DNA from: Tsukamurella pulmonis
GTDB taxonomy: Bacteria > Actinomycetota > Actinomycetes > Mycobacteriales > Mycobacteriaceae
Direction of reading: 5' to 3'
NCBI RefSeq assembly: GCF_900103175.1
Contig: NZ_FNLF01000002.1
Span: 3,362,136-3,426,135, forward strand
Length of the DNA stretch: 64,000 nt
This document shows, piece by piece, positions 25,635-33,117 of the stretch. The first letter of the stretch is position 1. Each line of letters starts with the position of its first letter. Below the pieces are notes generated by a model. It searched no databases, had not been told where the DNA came from, and saw only the letters and a program-made list of their open reading frames with translations. A program made the translations under genes and the position numbers.

Positions 25635-26189
25635 TCATCGCTGCGCGCCGATCAGCACCGCGGCGGCCTCGCGCGCACCGTCGACCACGCCGTCCGGGCC
25701 CAGGATCGCCGCGGTGGTCAGCGCCCCCTCGGTGAGCAGCCCGATCTGCACCGCGACGCGGTCCGGAAGGCCCGCGTCGGCCACCAGCGCCGAGAGCTCG
25801 TCCTGGTAGCAGGCCTTGTTGTGCTGCGCGGCGTCGGCGACGGTGGGCGAGGTGGCGCCGAGCTCACCGTAGCTGTTGATGAACGAACAGCCTCGGAAGT
25901 CGTTGTCCGCGAACATCTCCTCGAGCCAGTCGAAGACCGCCAGGATCTTCGCCTCGGGGGTGCGGGCCTTGTCGACGTACTTGTGCAGGCCGTCGGTCCA
26001 GCGCCGGTCGCGGATCGTCAACACCTGCGCGACGAGGGCGTCCTTCGACGGGAAGAGCTTGTAGATCGCCTTGAGCGAGACGCCGGCCGCGGTGCGGATC
26101 TCGTCCATGCCCACGGCCTGGATCCCCTTGCCGTAGAACAGCTTCTCGGCGGCCTCCAGCACGGCTGCGCGCTGCTGCTCGGCATCCAT
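25635..26189 (-). CDS. TetR-family transcriptional regulator
   Basis: 184 residues from ATG 26189. The helix-turn-helix is at about 25-50 (VGMDEIRTAAGVSLKAIYKL) followed by FPSKDALVAQVL, the classic TetR N-terminus. The C-terminal domain resembles the TetR_C group with GCSFINSYGELG (about 96-107), as in AcuR/YxaF-like regulators of hydrolase or dehalogenase genes. It is divergent from the alpha/beta hydrolase gene, and two strong palindromes lie between them, so it is the likely repressor of both. Confidence 0.92.
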   Translation of the reverse strand: MDAEQQRAAVLEAAEKLFYGKGIQAVGMDEIRTAAGVSLKAIYKLFPSKDALVAQVLTIRDRRWTDGLHKYVDKARTPEAKILAVFDWLEEMFADNDFRGCSFINSYGELGATSPTVADAAQHNKACYQDELSALVADAGLPDRVAVQIGLLTEGALTTAAILGPDGVVDGAREAAAVLIGAQR

Positions 26190-26202
26190 CTTCCACCACC
26201 CC

Positions 26203-26232
26203 TTGACGCGAGAACGATCGTTCCCCTACTGT
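26203..26232 (+). promoter_or_regulatory. Promoter of the alpha/beta hydrolase with embedded operator
   Basis: TTGACG at 26203-26208 and TACTGT at 26227-26232 (18-bp spacer) form a good promoter. The palindrome GAACGATCGTTC occupies 26212-26223, in the spacer, so a bound repressor would exclude RNA polymerase. Confidence 0.55.
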
Positions 26233-26261
26233 AGCAGCCAGCCGGAGAACGAACGTTCTCC
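26212..26261. promoter_or_regulatory. Twin TetR operators
   Basis: GAACG-AT-CGTTC at 26212-26223 and GGAGAACG-AA-CGTTCTCC at 26244-26261 share the core GAACG-N2-CGTTC. Their centres are 35 bp apart. The same core twice between a divergent tetR and its neighbour is strong evidence for the regulator's binding site. Confidence 0.7.
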
Positions 26262-26285
26262 GCGCAGCCGACCAAGGAGTGGATC

Positions 26286-27229
26286 ATGACCGTTCTCGAG
26301 CCCGCAGCCCAGGCCTTCTCCGATGCCACCGCCAACCCGCCGTACCTGTTCGACCTCGGCCCCGTCGAGGGGCGGAAGACGGTCGACGAGGTGCATCCTC
26401 AGAGGGCTTCACGTACCCCGAGGTCGACGAGGATTGGGTCACCGTCGCCGGCGGCCCCACCGGCGAGGTGCGCACCCGCATCGTCCGACCGAAGGGTGCC
26501 ACCGGCGTCCTGCCCGTGATCTTCTACATCCACGGCGCCGGCTGGGTGTTCGGCAACGCCCACACCCACGACCGCCTGGTCCGCGAGTTGGCCGTCGGCA
26601 CCGGCGCGGCCGTCGTCTTCCCGGAGTACGACCTCTCCCCCGAGGCGCGCTACCCGATCGCGATCGAGCAGAACTACGCGGTCGCACAGTGGGTCGTGAA
26701 CAACGGCGCGGAGAAGAACCTCGACGGCACCCGGATCGCCGTGTCCGGCGACTCCGTCGGCGGCGACATGGCGGCGGTGCTCGCCCTGCAGGCGAAGGCC
26801 CGCGGCGACGTGAAGCTGGCCGCACAGGTCCTGCTCTACCCCGTGGTGGACGCGGACTTCGAGACCGGCTCGTACCACGAGTTCGCCGAGGGCTACTTCC
26901 TGCGCCGCGACGCCATGCAGTGGTTCTGGGACCAGTACACGACCGAGGAGGCGCAGCGCACCGAGATCTTCGCCTCGCCGCTGAACGCCACCGTCGAGCA
27001 GCTGCGCGACCTGCCTCCCGCCACCGTCATCACCGCGGAGGCGGACGTGCTGCGCGACGGCGGCGAGGCCTACGCCGCCAAGCTCCGCGAGGCCGGCAAC
27101 GCGGTGACGGCCGTGCGCGTCGGCGGGGTCATCCACGACTTCATGATGCTCAACGCGCTGCGCGAGACCCACGGTGCCCAGGCCGGTTTCGACCTCGCCA
27201 TCGGCGCCCTGCGCCGCGCCCTGGCCTGA
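26286..27229 (+). pseudogene. Alpha/beta hydrolase (HSL/Abhydrolase_3 type) with a single-base frameshift
   Basis: The first 36 codons (MTVLEPAAQAFSDATANPPY, LFDLGPVEGRKTVDEV) are in one frame and the remainder (SSEGFTYPEVDEDWVTVAGG onward) in another; one base is missing near 26395-26396, where GTGCA-TCCTCAGAG would need an extra nucleotide after GTGCA. The body is complete: oxyanion motif YIHGAGWVF, nucleophile GDSVGGDMA, acid in EADVLRDGGEAY and His in VIHDFMML. Family members hydrolyse short acyl esters in the cytoplasm. Control by the divergent TetR is likely. If the shift is real the enzyme would lack its lid-forming N-terminus or not be made. Confidence 0.8.
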
Positions 27230-27230
27230 G

Positions 27231-28391
27231 TCACCGCCGGAAGACCGGCTCCAGCCGCACCAGCGCCTCCTCGATCTCGGGGGTCGCCCCGGCGAAGCTG
27301 AGCCGGATGGTGCGATGCCCCCGGGCCGTGTCGAAATCCAGGCCCGGGGTGATCGCCACCCCCGTCTCGTCGAGCACCCGCGCGCACCAGGCGAGCGAAT
27401 CGTCGGTGAGGTGACCGATGTCGGCGTAGGCGTAGAACGCGCCGTCGGGCGGCGCGACCTCGGTGACCCCGAGCCCGCGCAGCCCGGCGAGCACGATCTC
27501 CCGGTTGCGCGCGTAGCCGGCGACGTGCCCGTCGAGTTCCTCGCGCGCCTCGTCGGAGAAGGCGGCGACCGCGGCGTACTGGCTGATCGCGGGCGGACAG
27601 ATCGTCATGTTGGCGGTGAGCCGCTCGACGGGCCGGCGCAGGTATTCGGGGAGCAGCATCCAGCCCAACCGCCAGCCGGTCATGGCGAAGTACTTCGACA
27701 CCGAGCCCATCACGACCTGCTCGCGCGAGGACTCCCAGGCGCATGCGGTGGGCCGCCCGTAGCTCACGCCGTGATAGATCTCATCGGAGATGAGCAGGGT
27801 CCCGTGCGCCTCGCACCAGCGCGCGAGATCCGCCAGTTCCGTCGGGGCGAGGATCGTGCCGGTGGGGTTCGCCGGGCTCGCGACGATGAGCCCCTTCGGC
27901 GGTGTCTCGAGCGCTTCCAGCATCGCGACGGTCGGCTGGTACCGGGTCTCGGCGCCGCAGTCGAGCTCGATGACGGTGCAGCCCAACGCCGTGAGCGTGT
28001 TGCGGTAGGCGGGGTACCCGGGACGCGCCATGACCACGGTGTCGCCGGCGTCGAACGCCGCGAGGAAGACCAGGGTGAACGCGCCCGAGGAGCCGGTGGT
28101 CACCGCGACGGCCTCGGGCGCGACGTCCAGCCCGTACGCGCGGCCGTAGTGCGCGGCGATGCTCTCCCGCAGCGGCGCGATCCCCATCGACTCGGTGTAG
28201 CCCAGGGGGCCGGCGTCCAGCGCGGCGCGGGCGGCGGCGAGCACCGGCTTCGGCGCCCCGGCGCTGGGCTGGCCGGCGGCCAGCGAGATCACGTCGCCGT
28301 GGGTCTCCCGGCGCCGTGCTGCCGCGGCCAGCACGTCCATGACGTGGAACATCTCGACATCGGAGCGGAGCGATTCCTGCATGCCGTCCAT
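27231..28391 (-). CDS. PLP-dependent aminotransferase, class I/II
   Basis: 386 residues. The fold-type I pattern is complete: substrate loop ISLAAGQPSAGAPKPVL, ASPANPTGTIL (Asn contacting PLP), ISDEIYHGVSYG (Asp binding the pyridine N), SVSKYFAMTGWRLGW with the Schiff-base lysine, and RLSFAG with the carboxylate-binding Arg near the C-terminus. It resembles aspartate/alanine-type aminotransferases; the amino donor cannot be fixed. The ATG at 28391 and another 9 nt inside (MQESLRSDV) are both possible. It lies downstream of the methyltransferase genes, separated by a region of nested inverted repeats. Confidence 0.88.
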   Translation of the reverse strand: MDGMQESLRSDVEMFHVMDVLAAAARRRETHGDVISLAAGQPSAGAPKPVLAAARAALDAGPLGYTESMGIAPLRESIAAHYGRAYGLDVAPEAVAVTTGSSGAFTLVFLAAFDAGDTVVMARPGYPAYRNTLTALGCTVIELDCGAETRYQPTVAMLEALETPPKGLIVASPANPTGTILAPTELADLARWCEAHGTLLISDEIYHGVSYGRPTACAWESSREQVVMGSVSKYFAMTGWRLGWMLLPEYLRRPVERLTANMTICPPAISQYAAVAAFSDEAREELDGHVAGYARNREIVLAGLRGLGVTEVAPPDGAFYAYADIGHLTDDSLAWCARVLDETGVAITPGLDFDTARGHRTIRLSFAGATPEIEEALVRLEPVFRR

Positions 28392-28401
28392 CGTTTCACG
28401 C

Positions 28402-28478
28402 CCGCCCCGTTCCGAAACCGGGCCTTTTTTCGTTCAGGATCGACATGGCGCATCCTGACGCGAAACGGGGCGGTTTCG
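28402..28478. repeat. Nested inverted repeats in the gap before the aminotransferase
   Basis: CCGCCCCGTTCCG (28402-28414) is the reverse complement of CGAAACGGGGCGG (28461-28473) at 12 of 13 positions. Inside, TCAGGAT (28434-28440) pairs perfectly with ATCCTGA (28452-28458). A further CGAAAC (28461-28466) pairs with GTTTCG (28473-28478). Alternative stems are therefore possible in the minus-strand transcript between the THUMP-like gene stop and the aminotransferase start, suggesting a terminator or attenuator. Confidence 0.45.
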
Positions 28479-28486
28479 ATACGGGC

Positions 28487-29641
28487 TCAGCGGGTAGGGC
28501 GGGTCAGGAACGCCGTGACCTCGCGACCGATCCGCGTGATCACCACGGTCATCTGCTGCGAGCCCTCCAGTTTCAGCTTCCGCCGCAGCACGTCGGGATC
28601 GACGCCGGCGCCGCGGGTGAGGATCTCGAGTGTCCCGACGTCGCGCCGCCGCAGCTCGGCCCGCAGCGACTTCTCCGAGAACTTCCCGGCGTCGAGGATC
28701 TCGAAGCCGCGCTCCCCCGCGGGAACGGCGTCGCCGGTGAGGTAGGCGATGTGCGGGTCGAGCTGCCAGAGCCCGTGCCGCGCCGCGTAGTGCCGCACCA
28801 GCCCGGCGCGGATGACGGCGCCGTCGGGCTCGATCAGGTACTTGCCGGCCGGCTCCGGGTCCACGTCGTGCGGGTCGGTCGAGAACACCTCGTACCCACC
28901 GGAACCCGAGCCGCGCAGCACGGTCGCGCGGGTGAGCCCCGGCACCGCCACGGGGCCCGACCACAGGCAGGCCTCGCGGACGCCGCCGTCGAGGGAGACG
29001 ATCTCCACCTCCCCGTCGAAGCCCTGACGGCGCAGCCGGTCGTAGTCGATCCCGGGTGCGGTCTTGACCGCCAGCGACCGCCCGGCGTACGCACCGCGCA
29101 GGGCCGAGAGCGCCGGGGACATCTGTTCGGGATCGACGATCCGCCGGCCGCCGGCCCGGCGCGCGGGATCGGCGATCACCACGTCGGCCGTGGTGGTGGG
29201 CGTGAGGGCGTCCGCGACGTAGACCAGTGCACGGGGCACGTTGTGCGCGGCCATCCGCGCGCGGACCGGGTCCAGATCACTGCCGACGACGCGCGGACAC
29301 ACCTGCACCAGTGCCCGCAGTTCCGCGCCGATCGAGCAGGTCACATCATGCACCGAGAGCCATGCCAGACGGCGCGCACGGTGCTCCGCGACGGCAGCGG
29401 GGGTGGCCTGCTGCACCGCCTCGTCGGTGAGCAGCCAGCCGTCGACGTCGCCGAGCTTGTCGGCCGCACGCCGACGGGCGCGGACCTGCTCGATGACCGC
29501 CGGGGCGTGCGCCCCGGCGATACCGCGCACCGTCACCACGTCGGCGACGAGCGAGTGGTCGGTCAACGCCAGACGATCCGCCGCGGTCACGGCGGCGGCG
29601 CCGTCGACCGTGCGGAGATAGGCGAGATCGGCCCCGTCCAA
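28487..29641 (-). CDS. THUMP-like domain class I methyltransferase (Rv3037c type)
   Basis: 384 residues. The SAM-binding region is SVHDVTCSIGAELRALVQVC with VGSDLDPVRARMA as motif II, followed by DVVIADPARRAGGRR (a D-P-A-R-R catalytic motif typical of the family). The C-terminal about 100 residues (RGFEILDAGKFSEKSLRAEL to the end) form the THUMP-like domain. Rv3037c lies in the mycobacterial methylglucose lipopolysaccharide region, but its substrate is not established. Its start is 16 nt after the stop of the next methyltransferase gene, so they are co-transcribed. Confidence 0.85.
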   Translation of the reverse strand: MDGADLAYLRTVDGAAAVTAADRLALTDHSLVADVVTVRGIAGAHAPAVIEQVRARRRAADKLGDVDGWLLTDEAVQQATPAAVAEHRARRLAWLSVHDVTCSIGAELRALVQVCPRVVGSDLDPVRARMAAHNVPRALVYVADALTPTTTADVVIADPARRAGGRRIVDPEQMSPALSALRGAYAGRSLAVKTAPGIDYDRLRRQGFDGEVEIVSLDGGVREACLWSGPVAVPGLTRATVLRGSGSGGYEVFSTDPHDVDPEPAGKYLIEPDGAVIRAGLVRHYAARHGLWQLDPHIAYLTGDAVPAGERGFEILDAGKFSEKSLRAELRRRDVGTLEILTRGAGVDPDVLRRKLKLEGSQQMTVVITRIGREVTAFLTRPTR

Positions 29642-29657
29642 CCCGGCGCGCCCCCGG

Positions 29658-30620
29658 CTACTCGGGCTTGGTGCCCGTGATGGCGAGGTTGTAGAAGAAC
29701 TTGCGCGGCACGACGCGGCGCATCACGGCCTCGTCGAGCGCGGAGAGCTTCTTCCAGCCGCCGAAGGCGAACCCGGCCCAGCCGAAACCGAGCTTCTCGG
29801 GCGGCACGGCGGCCTCGAAGGTGCGCACCGGCCAGCCGAGGAAGGCGGCGGTGAACTCGTCGGTGGTGGCCTGCACGTCGACGGCGCCGGCGCGGGCGGC
29901 CATGGCCTCCATCGCATCCGGGTCGAAGGTGTGGATGTCCACGACGGCCTCGAGCGCCGCGGCGCGGGAGGACTCGTCGAGCTCGGCCTGCGGGCGACGC
30001 CAGTCCGCGAGGAAGGGCAACTTCGTGGCGTTGGTGGTGATGCCCCAGGTGATCCGGCCCAGCCAGCGAGCGTAGAAGTCGCCGATGGTGGTGGGCTCGC
30101 CCGCGAAGACGAACCGGCCGCCCGGCTTGAGCACGCGCAGGACCTCGCGCAGCGACTGCTCCACATCGGGGATGTGGTGCAGCACCGCGTGGCCGACCAC
30201 GAGGTCGAAGGTGTCGTCCTCGTAGGGGATGGTCTCTGCGTCGGCGACGCGGCCGTCGACCGTGTGGCCGAGGCCCTCCGCGTTGCGCAGCGCGACCTTG
30301 ACCATGCCCGGCGAGAGGTCGGTGACCGAGCCGGTCTCCGCGACGCCCGCCGACATGAGGTTGAGCAGGAAGAAGCCGGTGCCGCAGCCCAGCTCCAGGG
30401 CGCGGCCGTAGGGCTTCTCGTTCTCCCCGCCGGTGGCGGCCTCGAAGCGGTCGCGGGCGTAGTCGATGCACCGCTCGTCGAAGCTGATGTGCCACTTCTC
30501 GTCGTACGTCTCGGCTTCCCAGTCGTGGTAGAGCACCTGGGCGAGCTTCGTATCGGCGAATGCGGCCTCAACCTCGTCCGCCGTGGCGTGCGGGTTGGGG
30601 GCCGGCTGCTGGTCGGTCAT
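29658..30620 (-). CDS. Class I SAM-dependent methyltransferase (Rv3038c type)
   Basis: 320 residues. Motif I is ALELGCGTGFFLLNLMSAG (about 95-113), with VTDLSPGMVKVA as motif II and DTFDLVVGHAVLHHIPDVEQ as motif IV/post. The LHHIPD and VLKPGGRFVFAGEP blocks are typical of small-molecule methyltransferases of the UbiE/COQ5 group. Matches Rv3038c by order; target unknown. It precedes the THUMP-like methyltransferase in the same operon. Confidence 0.88.
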   Translation of the reverse strand: MTDQQPAPNPHATADEVEAAFADTKLAQVLYHDWEAETYDEKWHISFDERCIDYARDRFEAATGGENEKPYGRALELGCGTGFFLLNLMSAGVAETGSVTDLSPGMVKVALRNAEGLGHTVDGRVADAETIPYEDDTFDLVVGHAVLHHIPDVEQSLREVLRVLKPGGRFVFAGEPTTIGDFYARWLGRITWGITTNATKLPFLADWRRPQAELDESSRAAALEAVVDIHTFDPDAMEAMAARAGAVDVQATTDEFTAAFLGWPVRTFEAAVPPEKLGFGWAGFAFGGWKKLSALDEAVMRRVVPRKFFYNLAITGTKPE

Positions 30621-30720
30621 GAAGGCCTTTCGGAAAGATTGTTCCCGTCAGGTTACCGCCCGGTCAGATCACCGCCAACCCGCGGGAAGAGAACAGGTTC
30701 CTCCGCCACGGCGGCGGCAC

Positions 30721-31509
30721 TCACTTGCCGATGAACTTCGCCTTGCCCGGGCCGTTCTCGATGAACGAGGTCATGCCGATGGTGCGGTCCTCGGTGGCGA
30801 ACAGCCCGGCGAACAGGTGCCGCTCGATGGCGAGGCCCGTGTTCAGGTCGGTGTCCAGGCCCTGGTCGATGGCCTGCTTCGCAGCGCGCAGCGCCTGCGA
30901 GGCGGCGCCGGAGAACTGCTTGGCCCAGGCGAGCGCGGCGTTGTAGACCTCGTCGGGGGCGACGACCTCGTCGACGAGACCGATCTGGAGGGCCTCCTCG
31001 GCGCCGACGAAGCGGCCGGTGAACACCATGTCCTTGGCCTTCGCGGGGCCCACCAGGCGGGCCAGGCGCTGCGTGCCGCCGCCACCGGGGATCACGCCGA
31101 GCAGGATCTCCGGCACGCCCACCTTGGCGTTGTCGCCGACGATGCGGCGGTCGGCCCCGAGCGCGACCTCGAGGCCGCCGCCGAGCGCGTAACCGGTGAT
31201 CGCGGCGACGGTGGGCTTGGTGATCGCGGCGATCGCCGACAGGCCCTCCTGGAGCAGCGCGATGGCCTCGCTCATGTCGGTGTAGCCCATCGCCTGCATC
31301 TCCTTGATGTCGGCGCCGGCCGCGAAGACCTTCGGGCCGCCGTAGACGACGACGGCCTTGATGTCGTCGCGACGGTTGACCTCGGCGGCGAGCTGCACCA
31401 GCTCGGCCTGCACCTGCGAGTTGATCGCGTTCATCGGCGGGCGATTGAGGCGGATGGTGCCGATGCCGGGGTGCTCGTCGGAGGTCTCGAGGGTCACGAA
31501 TTCAGTCAT
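30721..31509 (-). CDS. echA17: Enoyl-CoA hydratase/isomerase (EchA17 type)
   Basis: 262 residues, the usual crotonase length. The oxyanion-hole segments are KVFAAGADIKEMQAMG (about 63-78) and ALGGGLEVALGADRRI (about 108-123), and Glu residues of the hydratase active site lie in GVPEILLGVIPGGGGTQRL. Reaction: hydration of 2-trans-enoyl-CoA in beta-oxidation or a related step. It follows the Rv3039c position in gene order, next to the Rv3040c-like NUDIX gene. Confidence 0.9.
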   Translation of the reverse strand: MTEFVTLETSDEHPGIGTIRLNRPPMNAINSQVQAELVQLAAEVNRRDDIKAVVVYGGPKVFAAGADIKEMQAMGYTDMSEAIALLQEGLSAIAAITKPTVAAITGYALGGGLEVALGADRRIVGDNAKVGVPEILLGVIPGGGGTQRLARLVGPAKAKDMVFTGRFVGAEEALQIGLVDEVVAPDEVYNAALAWAKQFSGAASQALRAAKQAIDQGLDTDLNTGLAIERHLFAGLFATEDRTIGMTSFIENGPGKAKFIGK

Positions 31510-31575
31510 GACCCCAGAGGCTACCGGGTGCTGGAAAATTTAGTTGGACGTCCACGTAAATACGCGGGCGGTCCG

Positions 31576-32214
31576 TCAGTAGATGGTGGCCCCGGCCGCG
31601 TACTCGGCCCAGCCCGGGAACCGTCGTTCCTCGCGCGTCATCCCGTCGACGATGGCGACGGGCGTCAGGTCCGCCGCCTCCGCGGCCCAGCCCAGCACGT
31701 CCTCCACCGTCTCGAAGGGCAGCAGCTGGAACAGCTGCGAGTACGTGGGCGCCATCAGCTTGTTGCGACCCGCGAGCCACGCGTCGATCACCGCCTGCGG
31801 GCGCTGCCAGCCCGCCGCGACGGCCTCGGTGGTCACACACTCCGCCTCCTGCCCCGCCGGCAGCGGGGCGAGGTAGAACATCGTGTCGTAGCGGCGCGGC
31901 CGGCCGGGCGGGGTCACCCACCGCGAGAGCGGCACCAGATCGTCCGGGTCCACCCGCACCCCGCACTCCTCGTGGGTCTCCCGGGCCGCGGTGATCCGCA
32001 GGTCGTCGCCGTCCTCGGGCTCCACCCCGCCACCGGGGAAGACGGTGACGTCGGGCGCGAACTCCATCCCGCTCGCCCGGGTCTGCACGAAGACCTCCAG
32101 GCCCGCGGCCGTCGTCCGCAGCAGCAGGACGGTGGCCGCCGGGCGGATCGGCACGTCCGGCAGGTCCCTCGGGTGATCCGCGCCCTCCGCGCGGGCCGCG
32201 TCGTCGCCGCTCAT
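31576..32214 (-). CDS. NUDIX hydrolase (Rv3040c type)
   Basis: 212 residues from ATG 32214, which overlaps the ABC gene stop (ATGA), so it is translationally coupled. The Nudix box is compact: FPGGGVEPEDGDD then ITAARETHEECGVRV with the RExxEExG core at about 78-85. The C-terminal half (RRYDTMFYLAPLPAGQ, NKLMAPTYSQL) parallels the NUDIX protein at 1.1-1.9 kb, so the two are paralogs of the NUDT19-like group. Substrate unknown; CoA derivatives or ADP-ribose are candidates. Confidence 0.88.
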   Translation of the reverse strand: MSGDDAARAEGADHPRDLPDVPIRPAATVLLLRTTAAGLEVFVQTRASGMEFAPDVTVFPGGGVEPEDGDDLRITAARETHEECGVRVDPDDLVPLSRWVTPPGRPRRYDTMFYLAPLPAGQEAECVTTEAVAAGWQRPQAVIDAWLAGRNKLMAPTYSQLFQLLPFETVEDVLGWAAEAADLTPVAIVDGMTREERRFPGWAEYAAGATIY

Positions 32215-33068
32215 GCCTGCAACCTCCTCCGGCCGGGGCGCGACGCCCTGCGGGCGAAGAACCGGCCGTCCACCTCGTCGAGCAGGATGCGCTGGCTGAA
32301 GGTCTCCGAGAGCACCTCCGCCGTGAGCACGTCGCCGATCAGGCCCTGCGCGACGACGCCGCCCTCCTTGAGCATGAGCGCGTGCGTGAAGCCCGGCGGC
32401 ACCTCCTCGACGTGATGGGTCACCAGCACGGTGGCGGGCGCATCGGGATCGTGCGCGAGGGTGTCGAGGCGGGCGACCAGCTCCTCGCGGCCGCCGAGGT
32501 CCAGCCCCGCGGCGGGCTCGTCGAGCAGCATGAGCTCCGGGTCGGTCATGAGCGCGCGGGCGATGAGCACCCGCTTGCGCTCGCCCTCGGAGAGGGTGCC
32601 GAAGCGACGGTTCGCCAGGTGCTCGGCGCCCATCGACTCGAGCACGTCGACGGCGCGGCCGATGTCCATCTCGTCGTAGCGCTCGCGCCAGCGGCCGAGC
32701 ACGGCGTACCCGGCGGAGACCACGAGATCGGTCACCAACTCGTCGTCGGGCACCCGCGAGGCGAGCGCCGCCGAGCACACACCGATCCGGGCGGTGAGGT
32801 CCTGCACCACCGTCTTCCCGAGCACCTCACCGAGGATGTGCGCGGTACCCGCACTCGGGAAGTCCTGCGCCGAGGCGAGCCGCATGAGCGAGGTCTTGCC
32901 CGCGCCGTTGGGGCCGATCACGACCCACCGCTCGTCGAGTTCGACCCGCCAATCGATGGGGCCGACCAGGTTCCGGCCATCGCGCCGCAGGCTCACGCCG
33001 CGGAAGTCGATCAGCAGATCCTGGTCGGGTTCGTCGGGGAGGGCGGCGGAGGCGGCGGGATCGGACAC
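32211..33068 (-). CDS. ABC transporter ATP-binding protein (Rv3041c type)
   Basis: 285 residues from GTG 33068 (VSDPAASAALPDEP). Walker A is GPNGAGKTS (about 53-61), the signature LSEGERKRVLIARAL, Walker B LMLLDEPAAGLD, and the H-loop VLVTHHVEEVPPGFTH. No permease gene is adjacent, and the LHLM-type signature resembles stand-alone ABC ATPases such as Rv3041c. The start is probably leaderless, 6 nt after a CAGGAT -10 that belongs to an inverted repeat shared with glgX. Role unknown. Confidence 0.88.
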   Translation of the reverse strand: MSDPAASAALPDEPDQDLLIDFRGVSLRRDGRNLVGPIDWRVELDERWVVIGPNGAGKTSLMRLASAQDFPSAGTAHILGEVLGKTVVQDLTARIGVCSAALASRVPDDELVTDLVVSAGYAVLGRWRERYDEMDIGRAVDVLESMGAEHLANRRFGTLSEGERKRVLIARALMTDPELMLLDEPAAGLDLGGREELVARLDTLAHDPDAPATVLVTHHVEEVPPGFTHALMLKEGGVVAQGLIGDVLTAEVLSETFSQRILLDEVDGRFFARRASRPGRRRLQA

Positions 33069-33071
33069 ATC

Positions 33072-33113
33072 ACCATCCTGCCGCACGGGAGCGGCCGCGG
33101 TTGGCAGGATGGT
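33072..33113. promoter_or_regulatory. 11-bp inverted repeat carrying both -10 boxes, ABC gene / glgX-like gene
   Basis: ACCATCCTGCC at 33072-33082 is the exact reverse complement of GGCAGGATGGT at 33103-33113. Each arm carries a CAGGAT -10-like box pointing outward, 6-8 nt before the GTG of its gene (33068 on minus, 33118 on plus). This gives two mirror-image leaderless promoters with a 20-bp centre. Confidence 0.5.
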
Positions 33114-33117
33114 CCCC

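Noticed and set aside
28415-28430. Stem plus T6 as a rho-independent terminator
   Set aside because: The T-run (28425-28430) follows the stem on the plus strand, but no plus-strand gene ends near it; for the minus-strand genes the run would be A6 on the wrong side.
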